Of a stretch of 49,008 nt of DNA, positions 31,253 to 40,874 are shown piece by piece. Source of the DNA: Collinsella sp. (GTDB lineage: Bacteria > Actinomycetota > Coriobacteriia > Coriobacteriales > Coriobacteriaceae); the NCBI GenBank assembly GCA_019419525.1, contig DXZU01000008.1:1-49008 (forward strand). The letters run 5' to 3'. Numbering within the stretch: position 1 is the first letter of the stretch; every line of letters starts with the position of its first letter. Below the pieces are notes generated by a model. It did no database searches, was not told where the DNA came from, and saw only the letters and a program-made list of their open reading frames with translations. The translations under genes were made by a program, and so were the position numbers.

Positions 31253-33187
31253 CTAGTTCTTTTCGGAGGCTTCGGCCTCGGCGGACTGTTCGGCGGTTTT
31301 CTCGGAATCTGATTCGGAGGTCGATCCCTGATCGGTGCTGTCGCGAATCGTTTGCGCGTCGATCACCTGGCGGGTCTGCTCCTCGTCGATCTGGTGGCGG
31401 TACTTGGATATCGTGTCCTGCGCATCGTCGACACTTGTTTGCGGAATGCCCGCCTTGAGGCGGTTTTGCGTGTCTTCGGGCAGGTCGGACAGCTTAATGC
31501 TGGTTTCGCTCTCGAGCCAGTGGAGCTTGAGCCCGAGCGGCTTGCCGGGCAGGCCGCGCCAGACGGCGACATTGCCCTGGTAGGTACCCAGGTAGTACGA
31601 GCCGGTGACACCCGTGTAGGCCCAGATGCCAGCTGCCAGCACAAAGACGAGGGCCAGGATGGCGGCGATAGTAATGTTGCGGCGACGCACGCGTTGCGCC
31701 TCGCGCATAACGCCATCGTCAACCAGGTCAACGACTACTACGGTCACGTTGTCGTGGCCGCCGGCGGCAAGCGCCGCGTCCACTAGATTGTCGACGCAGA
31801 TTTGCGCGGTTGAGGACTGCGTGGCGATGTTCTCGATATCGCTATCGGGAATCATGCTCGAAAGGCCGTCGGAGCACAGGATCAGGCGGTCGCCTTCCTC
31901 GATATGCAGAGTGAAGTGGTCGGCATACATGGCGGGATCCGAGCCCAGCGCGCGGGTGATGACCGAACGGTTGGGGTGGACGCGAGCCTCGTCTGCCGTG
32001 ATCTCGCCGGCGTCCACGAGCTCCTCCACGTAGGAGTGGTCGCGGGTCACGCGGATGAGCGTGCCCTCGTGGAGCAGATAGGCGCGAGAGTCACCCACGT
32101 GGGCGATGGCGAGCGTGTCGTTTTCGATATAGGCGCAGGTGGCTGTGCAGCCCATGCCGGGCTTGCCCAGGCCATTCAAGGCAGCCTCGATTACGGCGGC
32201 GTTGGCGGCCTCGACGGCTGCCGCCAGGCGTGCGGCGTCGGCGGACTGCGGGGCCGTCTTGGCAATAGTCTCAACGGCGATGGAAGAGGCTACCTCGCCG
32301 GCAGCGTGACCACCCATGCCGTCGCATACGCAAAAGAGCGGCGACTGCACCAGGTAGGAATCCTCATTGTGCGGGCGTACGCAGCCAACGTCGGAGCGGG
32401 CGCCCCACATGAGTTGCGTGGTGGTGCCGGCATCATAGGTCGAGTCGGTCTCGATGCGCTCCTCGGTCAGGGGCTCAAAGCTCATGGTCGAGCCGGGGTC
32501 TTTGAGCTTGGCCTCAACGGCGGCAACGTCGATTTCGGCTGTGTCACCGGGAGAGACGGTGTCGGTCTCGGCGTTTGATTCGGAATCGTCGGTGTCCGGG
32601 GAGCCGGGCTCTGCGGACGCGCAGGCGATCGACTCGTCGTCTTGCGGGCTGACGTCTATAGGCTCGGGCGTCGCAAAGTGCGACGGCGCGGGTGTGCTTT
32701 GCGACTGGGCGGCGGGCTCGGCCACGGCATCGGACTCGCTTGCGGGCGCAGGCTGCGGGGCCTTGGGTGCAGGGCCGTCCTCGGGGGATGGCCCCGCCTC
32801 GGGCGCCGGCGTAGACGCGGGCGCAACCTCGGATGCCGGGGCTATGGGAAACGCCGGCGCGGCGGGTTCGGGTGCCGCAAACACCGCAGCGCTCTCGTTG
32901 ATTGCCGCGGCGACGGGCTCTGCAAAGTGAGCCGGCGCCGGGGTTGCTTCGGGCGCTGTGGGCTGTTCCGCAGCATGTGCGCCGATGGGCGCCGCTACGG
33001 CATCCTCTTCGCCCTCGTTATCGGCGAGATCCGAAATATCATGCGTTACATGCGAAAGAGGCAGGGAGAACACGGTGTCCTCGGGCTCCACGGGTGTGGA
33101 GTCCGCCGGAGCGGCGTGGGCCGGTGCAGCTACGGCGGCAGCCGGTGCCTCGGTCATGGTTGCGGACTTGTTCTCCTCGTCGATCAT
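31253..33187 (-). CDS. PP2C-type Ser/Thr phosphatase (PstP-like)
   Basis: A 644-residue membrane phosphatase that would reverse the neighbouring kinases. The catalytic PP2C domain spans about 258-495 with metal-binding motifs VRPHNEDSYL, CDGMGGHAAGE, HVGDSRAYLL, LILCSDGLSSM and GGHDNVTVVVVD. It is preceded by an unusual Ala/Pro/Glu-rich extension of some 255 residues, absent from typical PstP, that is probably disordered. A transmembrane helix follows (about 502-522), and then an external C-terminal part ending in a Ser/Glu-rich tail. The start overlaps the stop of the upstream FHA gene by 4 bases (ATGA), showing translational coupling. Confidence 0.93.
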   Translation of the reverse strand: MIDEENKSATMTEAPAAAVAAPAHAAPADSTPVEPEDTVFSLPLSHVTHDISDLADNEGEEDAVAAPIGAHAAEQPTAPEATPAPAHFAEPVAAAINESAAVFAAPEPAAPAFPIAPASEVAPASTPAPEAGPSPEDGPAPKAPQPAPASESDAVAEPAAQSQSTPAPSHFATPEPIDVSPQDDESIACASAEPGSPDTDDSESNAETDTVSPGDTAEIDVAAVEAKLKDPGSTMSFEPLTEERIETDSTYDAGTTTQLMWGARSDVGCVRPHNEDSYLVQSPLFCVCDGMGGHAAGEVASSIAVETIAKTAPQSADAARLAAAVEAANAAVIEAALNGLGKPGMGCTATCAYIENDTLAIAHVGDSRAYLLHEGTLIRVTRDHSYVEELVDAGEITADEARVHPNRSVITRALGSDPAMYADHFTLHIEEGDRLILCSDGLSSMIPDSDIENIATQSSTAQICVDNLVDAALAAGGHDNVTVVVVDLVDDGVMREAQRVRRRNITIAAILALVFVLAAGIWAYTGVTGSYYLGTYQGNVAVWRGLPGKPLGLKLHWLESETSIKLSDLPEDTQNRLKAGIPQTSVDDAQDTISKYRHQIDEEQTRQVIDAQTIRDSTDQGSTSESDSEKTAEQSAEAEASEKN

Positions 33188-33600
33188 CGACGGTTCACCT
33201 TCATGACCACGTCGCCAATCTGGACTTCGTCGCCCTCGCGCAGCGTTGCGGGCTCCACAAGCTGGCGGCCGTTGACGAGCGTGCCGTTAAGCGAGTTGAG
33301 GTCCTCGATGATGAGCGCCGGGCCCTGCAGCGAAAAGCGCGCATGCGAGGCCGAGACGAACGGTTCGTTGATGCAGATGTCCGAAGATGGCGAGCGACCG
33401 ACGATGACGGGGCCGAGCATGTCTGCGTGGATGCCGCGGATACCGCGCGGACCCTTGTCCACATCGATCGTCCAGATAGCCGAGTCGCGACGCTGCCCGC
33501 GCACAAGTCCCACGCCGGTCTTCATGACGGCGAACAGGAAGATATAGAGCAGGGCGACCAGGACGATGCGGCCTGCAAAAAGGACGATATCGATGTTCAT
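33184..33600 (-). CDS. Membrane-anchored FHA protein (FhaB/FipA-like)
   Basis: 138 residues: an N-terminal transmembrane helix (IVLVALLYIFLFAVM) and a C-terminal FHA domain (about 66-135) that binds phosphothreonine. FHA hallmarks are present: VIVGRSPSSDI, SASHARF, and LNSLNGTLVNG. The size and operon position match FhaB/FipA, which links PknA/PknB signalling to division and wall synthesis in mycobacteria. It overlaps the phosphatase gene by 4 bases and follows the larger FHA gene by 6 bases. Confidence 0.92.
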   Translation of the reverse strand: MNIDIVLFAGRIVLVALLYIFLFAVMKTGVGLVRGQRRDSAIWTIDVDKGPRGIRGIHADMLGPVIVGRSPSSDICINEPFVSASHARFSLQGPALIIEDLNSLNGTLVNGRQLVEPATLREGDEVQIGDVVMKVNRR

Positions 33601-33606
33601 AAGAGA

Positions 33607-34617
33607 CTATCCCCTAAATTCAAAGGTGCTCAGGCCAAACGTCAGCAGATCGCCGTTGCGCAGCGGGCAGCGCGTAATGCGGCGGTTGTTGACGAGCGTG
33701 CCGTTGGTGGAATTGAGGTCCTCGATCGACCAATCCGAGCCCGTAAAGGTGAGCTGGGCGTGGCGGCGCGACACGTTGGGGTCGCGCAGGGCAATATCGG
33801 AAACTGAGCGCTCGCGACCGATAGTCACCTGTGCGGAGGCGATGCTATGGCTCTCGCCGCTCACGACGTCGACGAGCTGGGCGAGCGGGCGCTGTGGGGC
33901 GCGAGTGCTCGCCATGTTGGAGGCGATGCCGGCTGCGGCGCCTAGGCCCACGGCGGCACCGGTCGCGGCGGCTCCGCCCATGCCGGCAAGCGCGTCGCGC
34001 GAGACGGTCTGCGGCACCGGGATAGGAGCGGCGGGGTCGGGGACGCTAGGCGCGAAGGGATCTGCTACGGCAAGCGGGTCAGGAGCGGCGGCGCGAGGCG
34101 TCGGCTGCTGCTGGGGCATGGCGGCGGGGCGCTGCGGCTGCGGGGCAGCAAACTGCTGCTGGCCGGCGCGCGGGGCGCTGGCGGCACGGCTTGCCGCGGA
34201 GTTGTTTTGGCCCAGACCGTTTTGATAGGCGCGCTCTTCTTCGTACAGGCGGCCGAGCGTGGGGGCATCGACGTTCTCGGCAAAGACCGAGAACTTGCCG
34301 GCGCGCAGCTGCGGATCGATCATAAAGCGCACGAGGGGCTCGCCGACAAAGACATAACGGCGCTTTTCGGCCTGCGCCTTCACAAACTCGCGGACCTCGC
34401 GCGAAAGCTCGGGGTAGAACGGGGCGAGCATGGGATCGTCGTCGGCGGCGATCAGGATGGTATAGAGTGCCGGCGCCGTGTTGACGCCATTGATCACCAG
34501 AGTCTGATCCTCCATGTCGCGAGCGGCCTGCTTGGCAAGCTTCTTAAAGGAGAACGGGGCACGGGTGGCACCGAAGATGCCGGCCACGTGGTCCTCGAAG
34601 ATGTTCAGGAAGTTCAC
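33607..34617 (-). CDS. DUF3662/FHA protein (FhaA-like)
   Basis: 336 residues with the FhaA layout: an N-terminal DUF3662 domain (MNFLNIFEDHVAGIFG followed by FSFKKLAKQAARDME), a Pro/Gln/Ala-rich disordered linker (about 140-235), and a C-terminal FHA domain (ITIGRERSVSD-like segment, SRRHAQLTF, LNSTNGTLVNN). In mycobacteria FhaA binds phosphorylated MviN and regulates lipid II export. The start overlaps the upstream kinase gene by 4 bases. Confidence 0.92.
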   Translation of the reverse strand: MNFLNIFEDHVAGIFGATRAPFSFKKLAKQAARDMEDQTLVINGVNTAPALYTILIAADDDPMLAPFYPELSREVREFVKAQAEKRRYVFVGEPLVRFMIDPQLRAGKFSVFAENVDAPTLGRLYEEERAYQNGLGQNNSAASRAASAPRAGQQQFAAPQPQRPAAMPQQQPTPRAAAPDPLAVADPFAPSVPDPAAPIPVPQTVSRDALAGMGGAAATGAAVGLGAAAGIASNMASTRAPQRPLAQLVDVVSGESHSIASAQVTIGRERSVSDIALRDPNVSRRHAQLTFTGSDWSIEDLNSTNGTLVNNRRITRCPLRNGDLLTFGLSTFEFRG

Positions 34618-36467
34618 GAAAGATCACTCTCCGTATAGGTTCTTTGGTATCCGAGCAAATATAGGCATATCCCAACGATTATAGAGGATAGGGTTCCCGC
34701 AACTGCCGCCTTGGCGGCGACCGCGGCTGCAAGGCTGGCAATTTCCATATGGTGTGCAAGACAGGATGCCGCTGCGCAGCCGATGCCGGTGACAGCGATG
34801 GCGGCGATGGCGGCAAGGTTTGAGCCCTGATCGGCACGCTTGGCATGGGCATTGAGCAGCGCAGATGACGCCGCGGCAGTTGTCGCGACCAGCGCAAAGG
34901 CAGCCCAAAGGAGCGGGTCTTCCAGCGCTGCGGCAACGTTGCCGAGCCCCAGCACGCCTCCGGCTGAAAGCGCGACCGTGGCCAGACGGGCAAAAAGCGC
35001 GCCCATGCCCGTTGCCGCGGCGGCGCTTGCCGGGCCGAGCCAAAATGACGCGACGCCGGCGGCGACCCCAGCTGCCAGGAAGGTATTGCCGGTCAGACAG
35101 CCAAGCGCAAGCGCGCAGGTGAGTGCGGCGCTCGCGGCAGCCTCGGTGCGACCCCAGGCGATCCACCAACCGGACATGGCAGCGGCAAAGATCACCGCGA
35201 CGGGCAACATCGACAGGATGCCCTGCGCCTGCATGGTGGCGTTGGCCATGAGCACCAAAAAGCCCACAGCCGAGATGGCCGAGCCAATTTGGGGGGCCAG
35301 GCCAGCCGCCGCTCCGATCGCGATGGCCGCAATGACCAGGCCGGGAAGCGCCGCGACCCCGGCCGTTTGCATCAGCAAAAAGCTAAAGGTGCCGCACGTT
35401 AGCGCCGAGATAGCGTGCATGGTGTAGTCGCGCGCATGGCTCCAGCGCGTGCCCGCCCAGCCGAGCGCGGGGTCGACCTCGATGGCGTCGTCCTCGTAGT
35501 ACGACGGCTCGATATCGTCGAGCTCCTGCTCGTCATCCGAAAGCTCGCCAACCATTTGCTCCAGACTGCGACGGCCCTCGCGCACGCTGCCCAGACCGGC
35601 AAGGAGTTGGTCGCAAAATGCCTCGATGCTGTTGGGGCGGTCCTGCGGCATGGGGGAGAGCGCGCTCATGAGCGCGCTCTCGGCTCCCGGGGGAAAGTGT
35701 GGTATCAGCTCGCTGGGATAGGTGGCGCCGCCGATGATGCGGTCGAGCGAGTCGGCGGGCGTGGCCGCCATAAAGGGAGCGCTGCCGCACAAGCCCTCAT
35801 AGATAACGCAGGCAAGGGCAAAGACATCGGCGCGTTCGTCGACCGTGCCGGTCTCGATATCGAGCTGCTCGGGCGGCATGTAGCCGATGGTGCCGCCGCG
35901 CGAGCCGCCAAAGCCACCGGCGGACGACAGTCGCGCCATGCCAAAGTCGGTGAGCTTTACATTGCCCGAGTGGTCGATGAGCACGTTGGCGGGCTTAATG
36001 TCCAGGTGGAGTACGCCATTGCTATGGGCGAAGGTGAGCGCCTGGCCCAGGGCATCGGCAATGGCCGCGGCCTCGTCAAAGGTGAGCGAGTGGCCGTCCA
36101 CGCGATGCAAAAACTCGGCCAGCGACATACCGTCGACATACTCCATGACCAGGTAGGCATAGGCGGTGTCATGCGTAAAGTCGATGACCTGCACGATATT
36201 GGGATGTTGAAGCATGGCGGCAGTGTGCGCCTCGCGCAGGACATCCATGATGTCGCTGGCGGGCATGCCGGCGCCGTTGATAAGGGGGATGCGCTTAATG
36301 GCGACGCGGCGGCGCAGGTGCGTGTCGCGGCAAATCTCGATGGAGCCAAAACCGCCGGTCGCAAGTGTCTCGAGCGGCTGGTACCGCTTAAGCAGCTCGC
36401 GAGAGCTGGTACCCTCCAAAGGAACGTCCGGCGAGAACCGGGCGGTATGTTGCGAGAAAAGCGGCAT
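34614..36467 (-). CDS. Serine/threonine protein kinase with polytopic C-terminal membrane domain
   Basis: 617 residues from the ATG at 36467 (GAGGG 6 bases upstream). The kinase domain is at about 28-290 with ATGGFGSIEICRD, AIKRI, VMEYVDGMSLAEF, the catalytic loop HLDIKPANVL (Leu replaces the usual Arg of HRD; Asp kept), DFGMARL and GYMPPEQL. An acidic linker (DDEQELDDIEPSYYEDD) follows, and then some eight hydrophobic helices up to the C-terminus. There are no PASTA repeats. It is the first gene of the minus-strand operon and occupies the pknA position, but the large membrane domain differs from PknA. Because the catalytic loop lacks the HRD arginine, activation-loop control may differ. Confidence 0.9.
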   Translation of the reverse strand: MPLFSQHTARFSPDVPLEGTSSRELLKRYQPLETLATGGFGSIEICRDTHLRRRVAIKRIPLINGAGMPASDIMDVLREAHTAAMLQHPNIVQVIDFTHDTAYAYLVMEYVDGMSLAEFLHRVDGHSLTFDEAAAIADALGQALTFAHSNGVLHLDIKPANVLIDHSGNVKLTDFGMARLSSAGGFGGSRGGTIGYMPPEQLDIETGTVDERADVFALACVIYEGLCGSAPFMAATPADSLDRIIGGATYPSELIPHFPPGAESALMSALSPMPQDRPNSIEAFCDQLLAGLGSVREGRRSLEQMVGELSDDEQELDDIEPSYYEDDAIEVDPALGWAGTRWSHARDYTMHAISALTCGTFSFLLMQTAGVAALPGLVIAAIAIGAAAGLAPQIGSAISAVGFLVLMANATMQAQGILSMLPVAVIFAAAMSGWWIAWGRTEAAASAALTCALALGCLTGNTFLAAGVAAGVASFWLGPASAAAATGMGALFARLATVALSAGGVLGLGNVAAALEDPLLWAAFALVATTAAASSALLNAHAKRADQGSNLAAIAAIAVTGIGCAAASCLAHHMEIASLAAAVAAKAAVAGTLSSIIVGICLYLLGYQRTYTESDLS

Positions 36468-36611
36468 GGCCAACCCTCGTGCGTTTAAAGTTCGTTTGCG
36501 AGTGGCGGGCGCGGAGCCGAGCCGTTCGCGGTGGCATAGATGCTGCTAGTGTAGCACGCTCGGGCGGATGGCGAGGATAACGGGATGTGAGGCTGCCTGT
36601 CTGGCTTGGCC

Positions 36612-37328
36612 TTAGTGCTTCTTCTTGTTCTTCTTCTGCTTGCGCTGCTTGCCCTTGGTCTCCTGGGGCTTGTCGCCCTGCTTGGCCTCGGCGGCGGCCT
36701 TCTCGGCCTTCATTTTCTTCTTCTTGGTCTCGATGCGGAGTTTTTTGTTGATGCGGGCCTTGAGGAAGGGACCGAACTGCTCGGCATCGCCACGGACGAA
36801 GGTGTCCTTGGGGATCGTCACGCCCTGGTCGGCGAACATGGCCACAAAGATGCGCTCGCCGTCGAGTACGTGGTCGAGCTTGTCAAACGGGAAGAACTGC
36901 GACTTGCCGCTCTTGCCCCAAACCATCAGGCCGTCCTCGTTGGCGGCGACGCGGCGATAGCGGCCACCCATGGACTCGTCGGCCTCGACGGCGTCGATAA
37001 AGTCGCGGGCGAGCGTGTGGTGCAGGTTCTTGCTCCACCAGGCCAAAAAGGCGCCGAACACGATCAGCACGACGCCGAACTTGATCCAGCTGCCGCCGGC
37101 CACCAGCATGCCGATGCCGATGAGCGCGGCAATCGCGGCGGCGACGTACAGGGAGCCACGGCGCCTGGGCGAGGCGACCAGGCGCGCAAAGTCGGTGACG
37201 AGGTCGTTTTCGTACTGGTACTCGTTGAGGTACAGGATGCCGTCATCGGCTGCGGCCTGCTCCTCGAGCGCGACCTCGACCTGGTCGGCTGCTTCGGAGG
37301 GAACGAGGTTACTCTCTGCGTCTGCCAT
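36612..37328 (-). CDS. YcxB-like membrane protein
   Basis: 238 residues with two closely spaced transmembrane helices (LYVAAAIAALIGIGMLVAGG and FGVVLIVFGAFLAWW). A cytoplasmic YcxB-like domain follows (FFPFDKLDHVLDGERIFVAMF), and then a strongly basic Lys-rich tail ending NKKKH. The function of this family is unknown. It is separated from the kinase operon by about 145 bases and is divergent from dnaX. Confidence 0.8.
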   Translation of the reverse strand: MADAESNLVPSEAADQVEVALEEQAAADDGILYLNEYQYENDLVTDFARLVASPRRRGSLYVAAAIAALIGIGMLVAGGSWIKFGVVLIVFGAFLAWWSKNLHHTLARDFIDAVEADESMGGRYRRVAANEDGLMVWGKSGKSQFFPFDKLDHVLDGERIFVAMFADQGVTIPKDTFVRGDAEQFGPFLKARINKKLRIETKKKKMKAEKAAAEAKQGDKPQETKGKQRKQKKNKKKH

Positions 37329-37443
37329 GCTCTTTGGACTCCTATCGCGGCGGGCTCGCCGTACGGGTTATTATGAATGCAGTATGCCGTGCGACCGCAT
37401 GGCCGTCGCGGCAACAAGTCTCAGTATACCCGGGGGAGCACCC

Positions 37444-39927
37444 ATGGAATCGTTGTACCGAAAGTATCGCCCGCTCACCTTCGACTCCGTGGTGGGCCAG
37501 CAGCATATCGTCTCGACGCTCGAGCACGCTATCACCGAGGGACGCCTGTCCCACGCCTACCTGTTCTGCGGACCGCGCGGCACGGGCAAGACCACCATGG
37601 CGCGCATCCTTGCCAAGGCGCTGCTGTGCCGCAATGCCGAGGCGGCGCGCGCCGAGGGTGCAAGCGGCTGCATGCCCGACGGTACTTGCGAGGAGTGCGA
37701 GCTCATTGCCGAGGGCAACCACCCCGATGTCTACGAGCTCGATGCCGCAAGCCGTACCGGCGTGGACAACGTGCGCGAGGAGATCATCAGCTCCGTCAAC
37801 TTTGCCCCGGTGCGCGGCAAGTACAAGATCTATATCATCGACGAGGTCCACATGCTCACGACGGCGGCGTTCAACGCGCTGCTCAAGACGCTCGAGGAGC
37901 CGCCGGCACACGTGATCTTTGTGTTGTGCACCACCGACCCGCAAAAGATTCTGGAGACCATCCTCTCGCGCTGCCAGCGTTTCGATTTCCATCGCATCGG
38001 CAACGAGGATATTGAGCATCGCCTGGCATACGTATGCGAGCAGGAGGGCTTCGATTACGACGACGAGGCGCTCGCCATCGTGGCGCGCCATGCCAAGGGC
38101 GGCATGCGCGACGCGCTCTCCACGCTGGAGCAGCTGAGCGTTTTTGGCAACGGTTCTGTGCATGCGGACGATGCCCGCTCGCTTTTAGGCGAGGTTTCGG
38201 ACCAGATTCTGGGCGAGTTTTCCCGCGCCATTGCCGATCGCGATGTTGCCGAGCTCTATGGACTGATCCGTGCGCAGGTCGAGGAAGGAAACGACCTGCT
38301 GGAGCTGACGCGCGACCTGGTAGCGCATGTGCGTGACGTGTACGTTGCCTGCGTTGCCGGTGCCCGTGCCGAGCTGTTTGAGGGCGGCTCCGAGCAGGCC
38401 GAGGCGCTTGCTGCCGAGGCCGCTGCCTTTGGCGAGCATCCTGCCGACCGCCTGGCCCGCGTGCTGACGGTGCTCGACGATGCCGCACTGGAGATGAGGG
38501 GCGCGAGCGACGTGCGCCTGGTGCTCGAGATTGCCTGTACGCGTCTGGCACGTCCCGAGGCTGATTTAACGATTGAGGCATTGGCCGAGCGCGTGGCTCG
38601 CTTGGAGGCCATGGTTGCCAACGGCGCCGTGCCGGCGAGCGTGGCTGCTGCTCAGGCCGCCGCGCCTGCAGCATCCGTACCCGCTGCTGCCCAACAGCCG
38701 ACGCTCATTTCGGGCGCTCGTGCTGCCGCTCCGGCGGCATCCGCTGCCCCCGCTGCTACGTCCGCGCGCCAGGGCGGTATGCCTTGGGACCGTGGTGCTG
38801 CTGTTCCGGCTGCCCAGCCTGCGTCCCGTTCTGCGTCCGTGTCAGCTTCCAAGCCTGCAGCGCCTGCACCTCAGCCTGCGCCAACTCCGACGCCTCAGCC
38901 CGTTGCGGCCCCCGCGCCTGCCACCGCTCCGGCACCTAAGCCCCAGTCCAACAATGCCGCCCAGGTTGCCGCCGCCGGTACTGCCGAGACGCCCGCGGTC
39001 GATGATGCCGGAGAGCTGCAGCGCAAATGGGCCGAGGTTGTCGAGCGTGTCAAGGCGCGTCAGGCTTCCTACGCAGGGCTTTTGCTCAACGCTCGCGCCA
39101 CGGCCGACGACGGCTCCAAGCTCACGGTCTCGTTCCCCGCGGGCTCGACCTTTGCCATGAAGATGCTCGGACGCGCCGACACGCAGTCGGTGGTCCTGCC
39201 GACAGTCAGTGCGGTCTTCGGTCGTCGTACCGTCGACTATGTCCTGAATGGGGGTGGCACGCCGGCTCCTCAACATGAGGAGCATTCTCCATCTGCACGG
39301 GCTGCGGTATCTGCGGACCCGCAACCCGTGTCCTCGGCGGCCCCTGTATCCTCGAGCGCCAGCGCTCCACAGCAGCAAGCGACGCCGGTGATGGCACCGA
39401 CCCCGTCGGCGCCTGAACCCGTTGCGCCCAAACCGGCTGCTCCGGTCCCCGGGCCTAAGCCCGCCGCCGCGCCTGCGCCCAAGTCATCCGACCTGGCTAA
39501 GGCCCCCTGGCTGCGCTCCGACAACCCCGCCGGCGCTCCTGCCACAGGCAAGCTCCCGACCGAGCCCGCACCCCGAGCGCCCGAGCGCGCGTCCGCTCCC
39601 AAGGCTCAGCCCGCCGCGCCGTCTGCGCCGTGGGAATCCGAGCAGGTTCCCTACGACGATGTCATGGTCGGCGGTTTTGCTGCCGATGCCGGCGGGGACG
39701 ATCTGCCCCCGTTCGACGTGCCGGGTGCGGCGTCCGCGCCCAAGCCCGCTGCAACTGCCCCCAAAGAGGAGGACGCTCCTGCGGCTCCCTGGGAGTCCAA
39801 CCCCGGCGCGGGCAGCCCCTTCGGCCATCAAGGCGCAGCCCCAAGCATCCCGCAGACCGAGGACGAAGCCAAAGCCCTCATCCGTAGCGTCTTCGGCCAG
39901 TCCACCATCTTCAAACCGGTGGAGTAG
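37444..39927 (+). CDS. dnaX: DNA polymerase III subunit gamma/tau
   Basis: Clamp-loader ATPase, 827 residues from the ATG at 37444 (GGGGGA upstream). The N-terminal SLYRKYRPLTFDSVVGQ is invariant. Walker A is GPRGTGKTTMARILAKALL (about residue 45). A zinc module has four cysteines between CRNAEA and CEECELI. DEVHMLT and the SRCQRFDF arginine finger follow. Domain III ends near residue 380. From there to the end the protein is an extended Ala/Pro-rich, low-complexity region containing one folded-looking stretch (about 525-605; LQRKWAEVVERVKARQASYA) and several repeated APWESE/APWESN motifs near the C-terminus. No obvious -1 frameshift slippery site for a shorter gamma form was noticed. Confidence 0.95.
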   Translation: MESLYRKYRPLTFDSVVGQQHIVSTLEHAITEGRLSHAYLFCGPRGTGKTTMARILAKALLCRNAEAARAEGASGCMPDGTCEECELIAEGNHPDVYELDAASRTGVDNVREEIISSVNFAPVRGKYKIYIIDEVHMLTTAAFNALLKTLEEPPAHVIFVLCTTDPQKILETILSRCQRFDFHRIGNEDIEHRLAYVCEQEGFDYDDEALAIVARHAKGGMRDALSTLEQLSVFGNGSVHADDARSLLGEVSDQILGEFSRAIADRDVAELYGLIRAQVEEGNDLLELTRDLVAHVRDVYVACVAGARAELFEGGSEQAEALAAEAAAFGEHPADRLARVLTVLDDAALEMRGASDVRLVLEIACTRLARPEADLTIEALAERVARLEAMVANGAVPASVAAAQAAAPAASVPAAAQQPTLISGARAAAPAASAAPAATSARQGGMPWDRGAAVPAAQPASRSASVSASKPAAPAPQPAPTPTPQPVAAPAPATAPAPKPQSNNAAQVAAAGTAETPAVDDAGELQRKWAEVVERVKARQASYAGLLLNARATADDGSKLTVSFPAGSTFAMKMLGRADTQSVVLPTVSAVFGRRTVDYVLNGGGTPAPQHEEHSPSARAAVSADPQPVSSAAPVSSSASAPQQQATPVMAPTPSAPEPVAPKPAAPVPGPKPAAAPAPKSSDLAKAPWLRSDNPAGAPATGKLPTEPAPRAPERASAPKAQPAAPSAPWESEQVPYDDVMVGGFAADAGGDDLPPFDVPGAASAPKPAATAPKEEDAPAAPWESNPGAGSPFGHQGAAPSIPQTEDEAKALIRSVFGQSTIFKPVE

Positions 39928-39981
39928 CTGTACGGGCGGGTATACTGCTCAGGAAGAGACTTCTTTGAACGGAGCGAGCTT

Positions 39982-40242
39982 ATGATGTGGGAATATGTCC
40001 GCCTCGAGGACGATACGCAAGTTTCGTATTCCGAAGTCCGTGAGGACAACACGGTGAAGGTCGTTGTGGAGCGCCCGCGCGATTGGGGTTTTGACGCGGC
40101 GGAGTGTATCTTGCCGGCATTCAATTGGGTGTCACATGAGGGCTTTAGCGAAGCGGACCTCAAAGAACTCGATGATTTCGTGCGTAACAATGCCCCGCTC
40201 ATCCTGCGTTTTGCCTACGAAGGCGGACGAGTCTATGCCTAG
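39982..40242 (+). CDS. Small hypothetical protein
   Basis: 86 residues, unrecognised. GGAG lies 7 bases upstream of the ATG. The sequence begins MMWEYVRLEDDTQVSYSEV and is acidic and soluble, with no signal or membrane segment. The later stretch GFDAAECILPAFNWVSHEGF looks conserved in character (Trp/Phe-rich). A TATACT lies between dnaX and this gene (39941-39946), so it may have its own promoter. Confidence 0.65.
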   Translation: MMWEYVRLEDDTQVSYSEVREDNTVKVVVERPRDWGFDAAECILPAFNWVSHEGFSEADLKELDDFVRNNAPLILRFAYEGGRVYA

Positions 40243-40264
40243 TCTCTTCCGACTCGGCCATATA

Positions 40265-40732
40265 TCACTTTCTTTTGTCCGGGCGCATCTGTATTTCGGA
40301 CATGTGTAGTGTGGTGCCGCGTATATCGCATTCGAGCAGACAAGCGCGTGACGGTCGGCCTAGGGTGCTGAGGTCGATACGATACGTCGCATGGCCGTCC
40401 GTGTACTCGACTTGCTCGGCGTTGACGGTTGCTCCGATTGTAAATAAAGAGCCCAGTTCGGCATCGACAATCTTGGAGTCCTTTATCTTGACCTTGAACT
40501 CTTGGTAGAGGGACGGGCTGTTGTAGTAAATGGTTCGGGTTCCGTCGGTGCATTCATCGGTCGTCTCCCATTTGACGACGGGCTGGTCCGAGCTGGCTAT
40601 CAGCAGTTCTGCTCCAAAAGCTATGGCATGGGTGATGACAACCAGCAATGCCCAGCCGACAAAGAGATAGAGAACCACATATGCAACGGGGTGTTTTGAG
40701 CGGATGTTTTGGAGCGCGTCGGGGGCATTCAT
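40265..40732 (-). CDS. Membrane-anchored protein of unknown function
   Basis: 155 residues with the ATG at 40732 after GGAGGTG. A hydrophobic helix (AYVVLYLFVGWALLVVITHA) near the N-terminus is followed by an extracytoplasmic region with an ECTDGTRTIYYNS stretch and two later cysteines. It has the same general plan as the minus-strand unknowns at 6795 and 9472 (helix plus about 110-180 external residues), but I see no direct similarity. It is convergent with the small gene before it and divergent from ybaB. Confidence 0.7.
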   Translation of the reverse strand: MNAPDALQNIRSKHPVAYVVLYLFVGWALLVVITHAIAFGAELLIASSDQPVVKWETTDECTDGTRTIYYNSPSLYQEFKVKIKDSKIVDAELGSLFTIGATVNAEQVEYTDGHATYRIDLSTLGRPSRACLLECDIRGTTLHMSEIQMRPDKRK

Positions 40733-40874
40733 GGGGCACCTCCAAATTGCAATCTATGACAATCAAATTATACCCTGCCGCCATGTGCTCCGCCTCGAGC
40801 AGCGGTTTGGCATTTAGCTATTTAGTGGCACACATGAAATGCCGGATTCGGCTCTACTAGATTGAGTATGCGAT

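Noticed and set aside
37444..39927. Programmed -1 frameshift making a gamma form of DnaX
   Set aside because: I looked for an A-AAA-AAG type slippery heptamer in the coding region and found none, so there is no support for a shorter product.
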